NCBI RefSeq assembly: GCF_003403095.1
Contig: NZ_CP031555.1
Coordinates: 434,001 to 498,000 of the forward strand
Source of the DNA: Thalassospira indica
GTDB taxonomy: Bacteria; Pseudomonadota; Alphaproteobacteria; Rhodospirillales; Thalassospiraceae
DNA length: 64,000 bases
Reading direction: 5' to 3'
Below the pieces are notes generated by a model, which worked only from the letters and a program-made list of their open reading frames with translations, was not told where the DNA came from and searched no databases. Made by a program: the position numbers and the translations under genes. Below, piece by piece: positions 42,500-51,268 of the stretch. Position 1 is the stretch's first letter, and each line of letters opens with the position of its first letter.

Positions 42500-42550
42500 T
42501 TGACTTGCATTCTCAACAAACCTATAGGAATGCAAATCATTATTAATAAC
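42500..42550 (+). promoter_or_regulatory. hemP promoter with Fur box
   Basis: TTGACT (42500-42505) and TATAGG (42523-42528), 17 bases apart, look like -35 and -10 elements. TGCAAATCATTATTA (42531-42545) matches the classical 7-1-7 Fur consensus at 12 of 14 positions. A perfect dyad, TTGCATTC (42506-42513) and GAATGCAA (42528-42535), overlaps both the spacer and the Fur box. This predicts iron repression of the haem uptake operon by Fur or a relative. Confidence 0.75.
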
Positions 42551-42574
42551 ATTCGATCCAGCAAGGAGTTTGCG

Positions 42575-42742
42575 ATGCCAGACATCGCAGCAAAACCGGG
42601 GCACGCAGGAAAGTCCGACACGGTAAAACAGATGCAGGTGCATGAACTGATGGGTGATGACCGTGAAGTCATCATTGTCCATCAGGGGGAAGAATACAGA
42701 TTGCGTCTGACATCAAACAATAAACTGATCCTGACAAAATAG
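42575..42742 (+). CDS. hemP: Hemin uptake protein HemP
   Basis: A 55-residue protein with the HemP core KQMQVHELMGDDREVIIVHQGEEYRLRLTSNNKLILTK. HemP/HmuP proteins are small factors that support expression or function of the haem receptor. ATG 42575 is chosen (AAGGAG upstream); the open frame reaches back to 42494 through the promoter. First gene of the haem uptake cluster, 118 bases before the TonB-dependent receptor. Confidence 0.92.
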   Translation: MPDIAAKPGHAGKSDTVKQMQVHELMGDDREVIIVHQGEEYRLRLTSNNKLILTK

Positions 42743-42860
42743 GCGTTTAAACGCCTTCTCACACAACACCATTTGCCAGCCAGCGCGCCAGTGCCCTGCA
42801 CAAGCCAGCCAGCCAGCCGAAATCGGTAAAAAGCTAAAGCTGCCTTACAGGGGAATCATT

Positions 42861-44915
42861 ATGGTTCGAACCACTTCTGTGCGCCTTCTTCTGGCGACAG
42901 TTTCCACACTCGCGCTCAGCGTTGCCGCCCACGCCCAAGAACCGACATCCGCAGTGGCGACAAATATCCAGACCACCGACAGCCAAACTGCACCGGCTGC
43001 TGAAACAGCGGTCGTTCTTGATACGATTACAGTTACCGCAAGCAAGGTCGAAACCTCTGTCATTGATGCGCCAGCATCAATCTCCATCGTCGATGACGAC
43101 GAACTTGATCGTTATCAGCCGCAAAATCTTGGCGATATCTTGCGCAGTCTTCCGGGTGTTGAAACGTCTGGTGGCCCGCGTGCGACGGCGCAGATGCCAA
43201 GTATTCGTGGTTTGACCGATGACCGCGTGGTGATCCGTCTTGATGGCGCGCGCGCCAATTTCCGCTCAGGTCATAAAGGCGGGCTGTTCCTTGATCCGGA
43301 AACGCTCAAGCTGGTCGAAGTTTTCCGTGGTCCGGCATCGACCATGCAGGGAACGGGTGCGCTTGGCGGTGTTCTTGCGTTTGAAACCGTAACCGCCGAT
43401 GACATGCTTGAAGATGGCGAGCGTGTCGGTGCACGGGTCAAAACCGGTTACGCATCGGTGGATAGCGCACTGACGCTTAATTCCATGGCCTATGCCAAAC
43501 CGACGGAAGGTTCCGACGTACTGGTGTCGTTGTCGCATATGAACAGCGGCAACTATGAAACCAGTGATGGCTTCAAAGAAGAATATACCGATGACAACTA
43601 TATCAATGGGTTGTTCAAGGGGGCGGTCGATGTTGGCGATACCGGAAATATCCACCTGATGTTGCAGCGCTATGCCGACCATCACATCTTGCCGACGTCA
43701 CCTGATAGCGCGGTCGGTTCAACCACGGTAATCGTCAAACGCAAAACCAGACAGACCACCGGTGTGCTCGGGTTCGACTATTACTCGGACAGCAGCGATC
43801 TGATTGATGCCAATGTCAATGTCTATGGCATGAACACCAACATTTATGAAAGCCGTCTGAGCCAGACCCGACTGGACGAGCGTGATCTGGTCACTCTTGG
43901 TGCCGAAGGTAGCAACACCGCCCGTTTCGAGCTTGGTTCGTCCGACCTTGCGGTCACGCTCGGTGGGGAAGTCTTTCAGGATACACAGGAAGGTCGCCGT
44001 GATGGCGCGCCGACCCCGGGTCTTTATCCTGATGCCGATATGCTGATTTCGGGTTTCTATATCGACAACCAGTTAGATGTTACCGACGCGTTGCAACTGA
44101 CAGCCGGTATTCGCTATGACAGTTTTGATCTTTCTTCTGCCAGTGGCAACGACCGCACGGATGATGCGCTTTCGCCGCGTTTCTCGGCAAGTTATCGCCT
44201 GACATCTTGGATGCAACCCTATGTCAGCTATGCAGAGGCCTTCAATGCGCCATCACTGACCCAGCTATACAATGATGGCATTCACTTCGGGAATAACCGG
44301 TTTGTTCCAAACCCCAATCTGGATGCGGAAAAAGCCAAAACCTGGGAATTCGGTACGAACTTCAAGGCTGATCAGCTGTTTACCAGCCGTGATAGTCTGC
44401 GGGCCAAGGTTGCGGTCTTCCGTAACGAAATCACCGATTACATCGAACAAAGTGTGACTGGCGGTTTCACCGGCACCACAACCAGCAGCAACCTGCCCGA
44501 AGCCGAGATTAAGGGCTTTGAGGCCGATGTGAATTACGACACCGGCATTGTCTTTGCCGGTGCGGCAGCATCTATCCTGCGTGGTGAAAACAGCCAAACG
44601 GGTGAAAACCTGTCGAACATCCAAGGTGACAAGCTGAGCCTGTTGGGTGGCTATCGCCTGATGGATTACGGGCTTGAACTGGGTGGTCGTGCGACCATGG
44701 TCGCCAAGCAGGATCGAATGCCCGACGGCACGGCGGATCGCGGTGGCTATACCCGTCTTGATCTCTTTGCGCGATGGGATGCCAGTAATTATGTCGACGG
44801 CCTGCAGGTCAATGCCGGCATCGACAACCTGCTTGATCAGACCTACCGCACCAGTGACGCGATCATCTATGAGCCGGGTCGCAACTTCAAAATTTCTGCA
44901 AGCATGAAATTCTAA
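42861..44915 (+). CDS. TonB-dependent haem/haemoglobin receptor
   Basis: A 684-residue outer-membrane receptor. The signal peptide ends near AHAQEP (about residue 27). A TonB-box-like LDTITVTASK is near residue 57, followed by a plug domain (QPQNLGDILRSLPGVETSGGPRATAQMPSIRGL) and a beta barrel ending in SASMKF with C-terminal Phe. It matches the TonB-dependent haemoglobin/transferrin/lactoferrin receptor family (HmuR/BhuR-like). It binds haem or haem proteins and needs TonB-ExbBD, not encoded in the window. It lies between hemP and the haem-degradation and ABC genes. Confidence 0.92.
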   Translation: MVRTTSVRLLLATVSTLALSVAAHAQEPTSAVATNIQTTDSQTAPAAETAVVLDTITVTASKVETSVIDAPASISIVDDDELDRYQPQNLGDILRSLPGVETSGGPRATAQMPSIRGLTDDRVVIRLDGARANFRSGHKGGLFLDPETLKLVEVFRGPASTMQGTGALGGVLAFETVTADDMLEDGERVGARVKTGYASVDSALTLNSMAYAKPTEGSDVLVSLSHMNSGNYETSDGFKEEYTDDNYINGLFKGAVDVGDTGNIHLMLQRYADHHILPTSPDSAVGSTTVIVKRKTRQTTGVLGFDYYSDSSDLIDANVNVYGMNTNIYESRLSQTRLDERDLVTLGAEGSNTARFELGSSDLAVTLGGEVFQDTQEGRRDGAPTPGLYPDADMLISGFYIDNQLDVTDALQLTAGIRYDSFDLSSASGNDRTDDALSPRFSASYRLTSWMQPYVSYAEAFNAPSLTQLYNDGIHFGNNRFVPNPNLDAEKAKTWEFGTNFKADQLFTSRDSLRAKVAVFRNEITDYIEQSVTGGFTGTTTSSNLPEAEIKGFEADVNYDTGIVFAGAAASILRGENSQTGENLSNIQGDKLSLLGGYRLMDYGLELGGRATMVAKQDRMPDGTADRGGYTRLDLFARWDASNYVDGLQVNAGIDNLLDQTYRTSDAIIYEPGRNFKISASMKF

Positions 44916-44973
44916 ACCGGGTCGGACGGTGCGTTACCGCGCGCCGTCCGTTCTGTACGGAGGACAAAACGCC

Positions 44974-46056
44974 ATGACCGATAACAATTCAAACAATTTC
45001 ACGACTGCCACCGAAGCCTGGACCGCCTTTGCTGTGGGTGAGGCCAAGGGATATGCCGTTGATATCGCCGCCGAACTGGGCTTAAGCGAGGGTGAACTGG
45101 TTGCCGCTGGCATCGGCACCAACGTTGTGCGGCTTGATGCCGATTGGGGTGATTTCATCCCCCGTCTGGAAGAACTGGGGCAGGTCAAGATCCTGACGCG
45201 CAATCCCAGTGTCGTGCACGAAAAGATCGGGACTTTTGGCAAGATCAGCATCAATGGCGAGATGGGTCTGGTGCTTAATCATGATGTTGATTTGCGCCTG
45301 TTTCTTGGCCATTGGGGCCATGCGTTTGCGGTTGAAACCGACAACCCGCGCGCCGGGCGTCGCCGCAGTTTCCAGATTTTCGACCATGACGGGCGCGCCG
45401 TTCACAAGATTTTCCTGACGGATCAGTCCGATGAAGCCGCCTATGACAAACTGATTGGCGATTTCAAGGCCGATACCCAGTTGCCGGGGATCGAGGTCCT
45501 GCCGCCGCTACCCAAAGCCGTGACACTTCCTGATCAGGATGTCGATGTTGAAAACCTGCGTGCGCACTGGCGCCGGATGACGGACGTCCATCAGTATCAC
45601 GGGATGCTCAAGGACTTTAACGTCGGTCGTCAGCAAGGCATGCGTCTGGCTGGGCCGGAGTTTGCCGAACGGCTGAGTGCGGATGCGCTGAAGACCTTGC
45701 TTGAAAAGGCATCGGAAAGCGGCATTTCGATCATGGTCTTTGTTGGCAACAGTGGCGCCATCCAGATCCATACGGGTCCGATCAAGACCATTCGCGAAAT
45801 GGGCGACTGGATCAACATTATGGATCCGACTTTTACCCTGCATTTGCGCATGGATCAGGTTTTTGAGGCATGGATTGTACGCAAACCGATCCGCGAAGGC
45901 ATGGTAACCACCATTGAACTTTATGACCGTGATCTGAACAATTTCGCGATCTTCTGTGGGGAGCGCAAGCGCAAGGATCCGGAAAATCCCGATTGGCAGA
46001 AGCTGGCTGAAAGCTTGCCGCGTCTGGAAAACACTATGGCAGCAGTGGCGGAGTAA
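44974..46056 (+). CDS. hmuS: Hemin-degrading factor HmuS/HemS
   Basis: A 360-residue cytoplasmic protein built of two similar halves, as usual for HemS/HmuS/ChuS. It takes haem delivered by the ABC importer and traffics or degrades it to release iron. Visible are NPSVVHEKIGTFGKISINGEMGLVLNHDVDLRLFLGHW in half one and its repeat FVGNSGAIQIHTGPIKTIREMGDWINIMDPTFTLHLRMD in half two. ATG 44974 with GGAGG is preferred over GTG 44929. Its stop is 7 bases before hmuT. Confidence 0.93.
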   Translation: MTDNNSNNFTTATEAWTAFAVGEAKGYAVDIAAELGLSEGELVAAGIGTNVVRLDADWGDFIPRLEELGQVKILTRNPSVVHEKIGTFGKISINGEMGLVLNHDVDLRLFLGHWGHAFAVETDNPRAGRRRSFQIFDHDGRAVHKIFLTDQSDEAAYDKLIGDFKADTQLPGIEVLPPLPKAVTLPDQDVDVENLRAHWRRMTDVHQYHGMLKDFNVGRQQGMRLAGPEFAERLSADALKTLLEKASESGISIMVFVGNSGAIQIHTGPIKTIREMGDWINIMDPTFTLHLRMDQVFEAWIVRKPIREGMVTTIELYDRDLNNFAIFCGERKRKDPENPDWQKLAESLPRLENTMAAVAE

Positions 46057-46063
46057 TCGGGCC

Positions 46064-46921
46064 ATGCGTCATTTCACCGGATTTGTCTTGTTGATCATCG
46101 GCATTGTCGGGCTGTGCATGCCCGCCATTGCCGATGGCACACCCCGGCGTGTGATCACTGTCGGGGCACCCGCGACCGAGATCGTCTTTGCACTTGGCGC
46201 TGGTGACAGCGTGATTGCAACTGATAGCACAAGCACCCGACCCGACCCGGTGCCAACTCTGCCAAAGGTTGGCTATATGCGCCAATTGGCGGCCGAAGGC
46301 ATCATTGGCCTCAAGCCTGATCTGATTGTCGGTGTTGAAAAGTCCGGGCCGGATGTGGTTCTGAACGAGCTTTCCGATCTTGGCATTCCGATTGTCATCC
46401 TGCCGTCACTTGCAAAGATGGAAAACCTGTCTGATGCGATTGCGATGGCGGGGGATGCGCTTGGTCGGGTGGATGCGGCAAAGCTACTTTCTGACCGGGT
46501 GCAGGATGATCTGGCGCAATTGCAGGGCAATGATGGCGCTGACCGACCAAGCATCGTGTTCCTGATGGCGGTCGGCCATGGCAAACCGTTATCGGCCGGG
46601 CACGAAACGACGGCCGACGAAATCATCACAATGATCGGCGGGGCCAACAGCATGGCGGGTTTTGATGGTTTCAAGCCCGTCTCGCCCGAGGTGATTGCAT
46701 CTGACGCATCCGACTATGTGCTGGTAACGCAGTCGACCATCGATCAGTTGGGCGGTATTGAAGGGCTTCAGACCCATCCGGTCCTTGGTTTGAACAAGGC
46801 GGTGGCGAATGGTCGGGTACTTGCCATTTCCGCATCGACCATTCTTGGTTTTGGCCCGTCATCAGCCGCGGAAATCCGTGCGCTTGCCGACCATCTTCGT
46901 AAGGCAGAACAGGGATCGTGA
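46064..46921 (+). CDS. hmuT: Haem ABC transporter, periplasmic haem-binding protein
   Basis: A 285-residue cluster A-III binding protein with a signal peptide (HFTGFVLLIIGIVGLCMPAIADG). The TroA/BtuF fold shows in RVITVGAPATEIVFALGAGDSVIATDSTSTRPD and LPKVGYMRQLAAEGIIGLKPDLIVG. It collects haem in the periplasm and passes it to HmuUV. The open frame extends upstream inside hmuS, but ATG 46064 gives the signal peptide. Its stop overlaps the GTG start of hmuU. Confidence 0.92.
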   Translation: MRHFTGFVLLIIGIVGLCMPAIADGTPRRVITVGAPATEIVFALGAGDSVIATDSTSTRPDPVPTLPKVGYMRQLAAEGIIGLKPDLIVGVEKSGPDVVLNELSDLGIPIVILPSLAKMENLSDAIAMAGDALGRVDAAKLLSDRVQDDLAQLQGNDGADRPSIVFLMAVGHGKPLSAGHETTADEIITMIGGANSMAGFDGFKPVSPEVIASDASDYVLVTQSTIDQLGGIEGLQTHPVLGLNKAVANGRVLAISASTILGFGPSSAAEIRALADHLRKAEQGS

Positions 46922-48003
46922 TCGCTGTGAAACAGATGGTTGCAGCCCTGCAAATGCAGCTACCGGTCAGCCGATCGGCACTGTTTTTGATCCTTTTGAT
47001 GGTCGGGCTCTGTGCTGCCACCATTGTGTCGCTTGGTATGGGCGGGGTCGAGATTTCGGTTGGGGATGTGTTTGTTCATCTTGGGCAACGCATCGGCGCA
47101 ACCGAGGTCGGCATTGACGCCTTTGACGCCCGTATCCTTGATAGTTTGCGGCTACCACGCATCCTGCGGGCGATTGTCATTGGGGCCGGGTTGGGACTTG
47201 CCGGTGCCGTAATGCAAAGCCTGTTTCGCAATCCGATTGCCGATCCCGGGATCATTGGTGTTTCGGCCAGTGCCGCCTTTGGGGCTGTGACGATGATTGT
47301 CGCAGGTCACCTGATACTGGGCAGTTACTATGCGGCCTTTGGGCCATATGGCGTGCCGGTTGCGGCCTTTGGTGGTGCGGCTTTGGCGACTGTTGTGATC
47401 AGCGTTTTGTCACGTCAGGATGGCCGTACCGATGCGGCGATCATGTTGCTGATTGGTGTGGCAATCAATGCCATCTCCTTTGCCGGTGTGGGTGTCTTTA
47501 CCTACATGGCCGACGACGCCCAGTTGCGCAGCCTGACCTTCTGGCAGATGGGCGCGCTTTCGGGTAATGGTGCGACTGATCTGCCCGCCTTGATCGTGAT
47601 GGTACTTGGGGTTGTTTACCTAGTCCGGCTTGGAACCCCACTTAATCTGTTTTTGCTGGGCGAGGCCGAAGCACGCCATCTGGGGGTTGAGGTCGAACAT
47701 CTGAAACGTCGCGCCACGGTGATCACAGCCCTTGTCGTCGGGGCGGCGGTGGCGGTTTCGGGGATTATCGGGTTCGTCGGGTTGGTGGCACCACATTTGG
47801 TGCGTTTGGCAACCGGGCCGGATAACCGTTACGTCCTGCCAGCATCAGCGATGGGCGGGGCGATTATTCTGACTGCGGCAGACGCGGTGGCACGAATCAT
47901 CGTCCTTCCGGCCGAACTGCCCATCGGGCTTGTCACCGGCATTGTCGGTGGCCCGTTTTTCTTAGGGTTGCTGATTGTTGAAAAGAAAAGGCGTCGCCTA
48001 TGA
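46918..48003 (+). CDS. hmuU: Haem ABC transporter permease (FecCD type)
   Basis: A 361-residue FecCD-family permease with about ten transmembrane helices. Family motifs are seen in LPRILRAIVIGAGLGLAGAVMQSLFRNPIADPGIIGVSASAAFGAV and, near the C-terminus, VAVSGIIGFVGLVAPHLVRLATGPDNR. It forms the haem channel with HmuV. GTG start overlapping the hmuT stop, and its stop overlaps the hmuV ATG (ATGA), so the genes are translationally coupled. Confidence 0.94.
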   Translation: MIAVKQMVAALQMQLPVSRSALFLILLMVGLCAATIVSLGMGGVEISVGDVFVHLGQRIGATEVGIDAFDARILDSLRLPRILRAIVIGAGLGLAGAVMQSLFRNPIADPGIIGVSASAAFGAVTMIVAGHLILGSYYAAFGPYGVPVAAFGGAALATVVISVLSRQDGRTDAAIMLLIGVAINAISFAGVGVFTYMADDAQLRSLTFWQMGALSGNGATDLPALIVMVLGVVYLVRLGTPLNLFLLGEAEARHLGVEVEHLKRRATVITALVVGAAVAVSGIIGFVGLVAPHLVRLATGPDNRYVLPASAMGGAIILTAADAVARIIVLPAELPIGLVTGIVGGPFFLGLLIVEKKRRRL

Positions 48004-48824
48004 CCCTTATGGCGCATAAGGCTGATTTCAAGGCGCGTGGGCGTTACCTGCTGCGTGATGTATCGATTACAGTCGAGCCGGGCGAAGTTCTGGCCATCCT
48101 TGGTCCGAACGGGGCGGGGAAGTCCACCTTGCTCAAGGTTTTGGCGGGTGAACTTGCGACAAGTGGTGGCAAGGTCTTTCAGAATGGCCGACCCCTTTCG
48201 ACCATTTCGGCCCTTGATCTGGCGCAGGAACGCGCAGTAATGCCACAGGCCGCCTCGATGACCTTTCCGTTCACGGTGTTTGATGTTGTCGCACTGGGTC
48301 GTGCGCCATTTCGCAAGGTTTCAACGCGCCAGTTTGATCAAAAACAAGTTATTCGTGCGATCAAGCTTGCTGATATCACCCATCTGGCGGATCGGACCTA
48401 TCCGGCCTTGTCAGGTGGAGAAAAACAGCGCGTTCATCTGGCACGTGCGCTGGTTCAGCTTTGGGGCATGACGGATGCCAACCTAACCCAGGTGGCAAGC
48501 GATGGCTCAATATCTGCTGCGCGGTTTTTGCTGTTGGATGAACCGACGGCGGGTCTTGATGTGGCGCATCAACATGCGGTCTTATCCCTTGCTCGGCGTG
48601 AGGCGAAGGAATGCGGTGTTGGTGTTCTGATGATCCTGCATGACTTCAATCAGGTCCTGACCTATGCCGATCAGGTCGCTGTCCTTAGCGCAGGCGAAGT
48701 CGTCGCACAGGGATCGGTATCAGACGTCATGACACCGGACTTGCTGTCATCAGTTTTCAAAAGCCGGATCCGGTCAATTAATGACCCGGCGGGTGGAGTC
48801 ATTTTGATCAGTCAATCTGCCTGA
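48000..48824 (+). CDS. hmuV: Haem ABC transporter ATP-binding protein
   Basis: A 274-residue ATPase. Walker A GPNGAGKST (about residues 37-45), signature LSGGEKQRVHLARAL, Walker B FLLLDEPTAGLD and switch His in ILHDFNQVL. Between signature and Walker B an extra stretch (GMTDANLTQVASDGSISAAR) is present, as in other HmuV proteins. It powers haem import through HmuU. Last gene of the haem cluster, convergent with a LysR-family gene 13 bases away; I see no terminator in between. Confidence 0.94.
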   Translation: MTLMAHKADFKARGRYLLRDVSITVEPGEVLAILGPNGAGKSTLLKVLAGELATSGGKVFQNGRPLSTISALDLAQERAVMPQAASMTFPFTVFDVVALGRAPFRKVSTRQFDQKQVIRAIKLADITHLADRTYPALSGGEKQRVHLARALVQLWGMTDANLTQVASDGSISAARFLLLDEPTAGLDVAHQHAVLSLARREAKECGVGVLMILHDFNQVLTYADQVAVLSAGEVVAQGSVSDVMTPDLLSSVFKSRIRSINDPAGGVILISQSA

Positions 48825-48837
48825 CTTCAGGCGGATA

Positions 48838-49770
48838 TCAGGCAGCGGTGCCCGACGGGATGGGGCGGTCATCCTGTTCGGTGCGACAGGTTGCAATCAG
48901 CCAGTCGCGAAATGCGCGGACCGCAAAGTTATTTTCCTTTTCCTTGGGATAAACCACGTAATAGGCATGCTGGTTGGGGATGGAGACATCAAAGGGTGCG
49001 ACCAGACGCCCGCTTTCAAGTTCTTCACGCACCAGAAATTCCGGCAAAAGTGCCAGCCCAAGGCCTGCGACAGCGGCCTGAATGACCATATGGAAATGCT
49101 CAAACCGGGGGCCAGCCAGTTCATCGACCACGGCAACGCCGGTGGCCGCAAGCCAGTCCTGCCAAGCACGCGGACGGGTGGAATGTTGCAACAAAGTACA
49201 GTTGCGCACGCGTTCGCGGGCAATCGGCAGATCGTCATTTTCCTTAAGCAGCTTGGGCGCACAGACCGCAATCAGGGTTTCCCCCATCAAACGGTGGGTC
49301 ACGCAGCCCGGCAGGTTGTCTTCGCCAAAGTGAATGGCGATGTCGATACCCTCGCGGTCGAAATTAAACTCCCGCGTCTGGGTAATAAGATTGAGCTGAA
49401 TGTCCGGCCAGGTTGCCTTGAAATCACCAAGGCGCGGCACAAGCCAGCGCGCGCCAAAGGTCGGCAGGGTCCCGACATTGAGCATTCCGCCTGCATCGGA
49501 ATAAGCCATGACCTGAAGCGTGGCGGCTTCGGCCCGATCAAGAAGGTCGCGAACCTGTGCGGCATAGGCTTCACCGGCCGCGGTCAGTTTCAGGCGTTTC
49601 TTCACACGGCGAAAAAGATCCCGTCCCAGATATTCCTCAAGCGCACGGATCTGACGGCTGATTGCGCTTTGAGTGACATTGAGCTCCTCTGCCGCGCGGG
49701 TGAAAGACAGATGACGGGCCGAACTTTCAAAGAATTGCAAGGCGGTAAGGGATGGCAGGACGCGGCGCAT
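48838..49770 (-). CDS. LysR family regulator, GcvA-like
   Basis: A 310-residue LysR-type protein of the GcvA subgroup: N-terminus RRVLPSLTALQFFESSARHLSFTRAAEELNVTQSAISRQIRALEEYLGRDLFRRVKKRLKLT (helix-turn-helix), then the effector domain. ATG 49770 is used because the family sequence starts there; the open frame reaches 49845. It is divergent from the FAD oxidase-aminotransferase-dehydrogenase operon, 279 bases away, and is its probable activator. GcvA-like regulators often respond to amino acids. Confidence 0.9.
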   Translation of the reverse strand: MRRVLPSLTALQFFESSARHLSFTRAAEELNVTQSAISRQIRALEEYLGRDLFRRVKKRLKLTAAGEAYAAQVRDLLDRAEAATLQVMAYSDAGGMLNVGTLPTFGARWLVPRLGDFKATWPDIQLNLITQTREFNFDREGIDIAIHFGEDNLPGCVTHRLMGETLIAVCAPKLLKENDDLPIARERVRNCTLLQHSTRPRAWQDWLAATGVAVVDELAGPRFEHFHMVIQAAVAGLGLALLPEFLVREELESGRLVAPFDVSIPNQHAYYVVYPKEKENNFAVRAFRDWLIATCRTEQDDRPIPSGTAA

Positions 49771-50049
49771 GGGTAAAACCAGTTCATAACAAAACGGAAT
49801 GATATGGTGCGAATATATCGTTTGTTTGCTTTTCATCCAAGACATAGGATTTTAAATGGTTCTACGCCCCCTCGCGCCACCCTATCAGGTGCTTGGGCTG
49901 AAAGGCCGGCGCGCTGGAATGCTGTTACTTTGGAATTTTTTGGAAGGATAGATTCCTTTCATTCGGGTGACGGTACCCAGCGCAGCATTGCAAAACACCG
50001 GACCTTCAAGGGCCGGACGACCACAAATTGCATCGGGTAGAAGGCAAGA

Positions 50050-51237
50050 ATGGGTTCTGTTGACGAAAATTATGATGTGATCATCGTCGGTGGTGCCGTG
50101 ATCGGCAGTTCCATCGCATGGCATTTGACAGGCCGAGATGATTTCAACGGCCGGGTTCTGGTGATCGAAAAAGACTCGACCTATGAGTTTTGTTCGACCG
50201 CGCTTTCAGCCGCGTCGATCCGACAGCAGTTCTCGACTCCGATCAATATTGAAATGTCGGCCTATGGCATTCAGTTCCTGCGCAACCTGAAACGCGATCT
50301 TGACCCGGATGTCGATATTGCCTTGCATGAAAAGGGTTATCTCATTCTGGCCACTGATCAGGGCCGCGATATCCTGCGTCAGAACCATGCAACGCAAACC
50401 GAATTTGGTGGTGACATCGTCTGGATGGAGCCCGATGACCTTGCCGCGAAATATCCGTGGATGAACACATCGGATCTGGCGGCCGGTTGCTGGGGACGCA
50501 CGGGCGAAGGCTGGTTTGATGCCTATTGCCTGATGCAGTCATTTCGCAAACAGGCACGTCGCCTTGGTGCTGATTACATTGACGGCGAAGTCGTCGAGGT
50601 CATGCGGGATGGTGATCAGGTTACGGGTGTGGTTCTTAAGGACGGTCGTCGTTTTGGCTGTGGCCAGCTTGTGAATGCCGCGGGCACCGGCGGATCAAAG
50701 GTTGCACGGATGGCCGGCCTTGAAATTCCGGTCGAGCCACGCAAACGCTGCATCTTTGTATTCAATTGCCGGGACGCGGAAGACATCAGTGCATCCTGCC
50801 CGATGCTGATTGATCCAAGTGGTCTGTATGTCCGCCCGGAAGGCGAGTTCTTTATTACCGGCATCGCACCGCCCAAGGATCGTGATCCGGAATGCTGGGA
50901 TTTTGACGTCGATCACAGCCTGTTTGACGACATCATCTGGCCCGGCCTGTATGAGCGGTGTGAGCGGTTTGAGGCGATCAAGGTCGTTAATGCCTGGGCG
51001 GGTCATTATTCCTATAACCTGCTGGATCAGAACGCGATTTTGGGCCGTCACACGGACGTCAAAAACTTCATCTTTGCCAACGGGTTCTCGGGCCATGGCC
51101 TGCAACAAAGCCCGGCGGTCGGTCGTGGTATTGCCGAACTGATTGCAACAAACGGCTATGAAACCCTTGATCTGTCGGTGTTTGGCTATGAGCGCATTCG
51201 CGACAACGCGCCGGTGCTTGAACTGAACGTTATCTAA
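50050..51237 (+). CDS. FAD-dependent amino-acid oxidase family protein
   Basis: A 395-residue DAO-family flavoprotein. The N-terminal Rossmann motif DVIIVGGAVIGSSIAWHL is at residues 9-26, STALSAASIRQQFS around 55-68 and the C-terminal FAD segment NFIFANGFSGHGLQQSPAVGRGIAEL around 338-363. The group (related to FOXRED1 and sarcosine/pipecolate oxidases) oxidises secondary or D-amino acids. It leads an operon with a class-III aminotransferase and an ALDH7-type aldehyde dehydrogenase, suggesting pipecolate or lysine catabolism. That assignment is inferred, not shown. Confidence 0.85.
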   Translation: MGSVDENYDVIIVGGAVIGSSIAWHLTGRDDFNGRVLVIEKDSTYEFCSTALSAASIRQQFSTPINIEMSAYGIQFLRNLKRDLDPDVDIALHEKGYLILATDQGRDILRQNHATQTEFGGDIVWMEPDDLAAKYPWMNTSDLAAGCWGRTGEGWFDAYCLMQSFRKQARRLGADYIDGEVVEVMRDGDQVTGVVLKDGRRFGCGQLVNAAGTGGSKVARMAGLEIPVEPRKRCIFVFNCRDAEDISASCPMLIDPSGLYVRPEGEFFITGIAPPKDRDPECWDFDVDHSLFDDIIWPGLYERCERFEAIKVVNAWAGHYSYNLLDQNAILGRHTDVKNFIFANGFSGHGLQQSPAVGRGIAELIATNGYETLDLSVFGYERIRDNAPVLELNVI

Positions 51238-51268
51238 ACCATCAACAAAAAGGTCGGAGCAGCCCCAC

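Noticed and set aside
42776..42825. Short AGCC/CCAGC tandem repeats upstream of the haem receptor
   Set aside because: Only about four imperfect units, without spacers or symmetry. It could be a minor slippage tract but shows no CRISPR or phase-variation pattern that alters the frame.
49846..50049. Possible glycine riboswitch before the oxidase operon
   Set aside because: The GcvA-like regulator raised the idea, but I could not find the paired aptamer cores in this interval.
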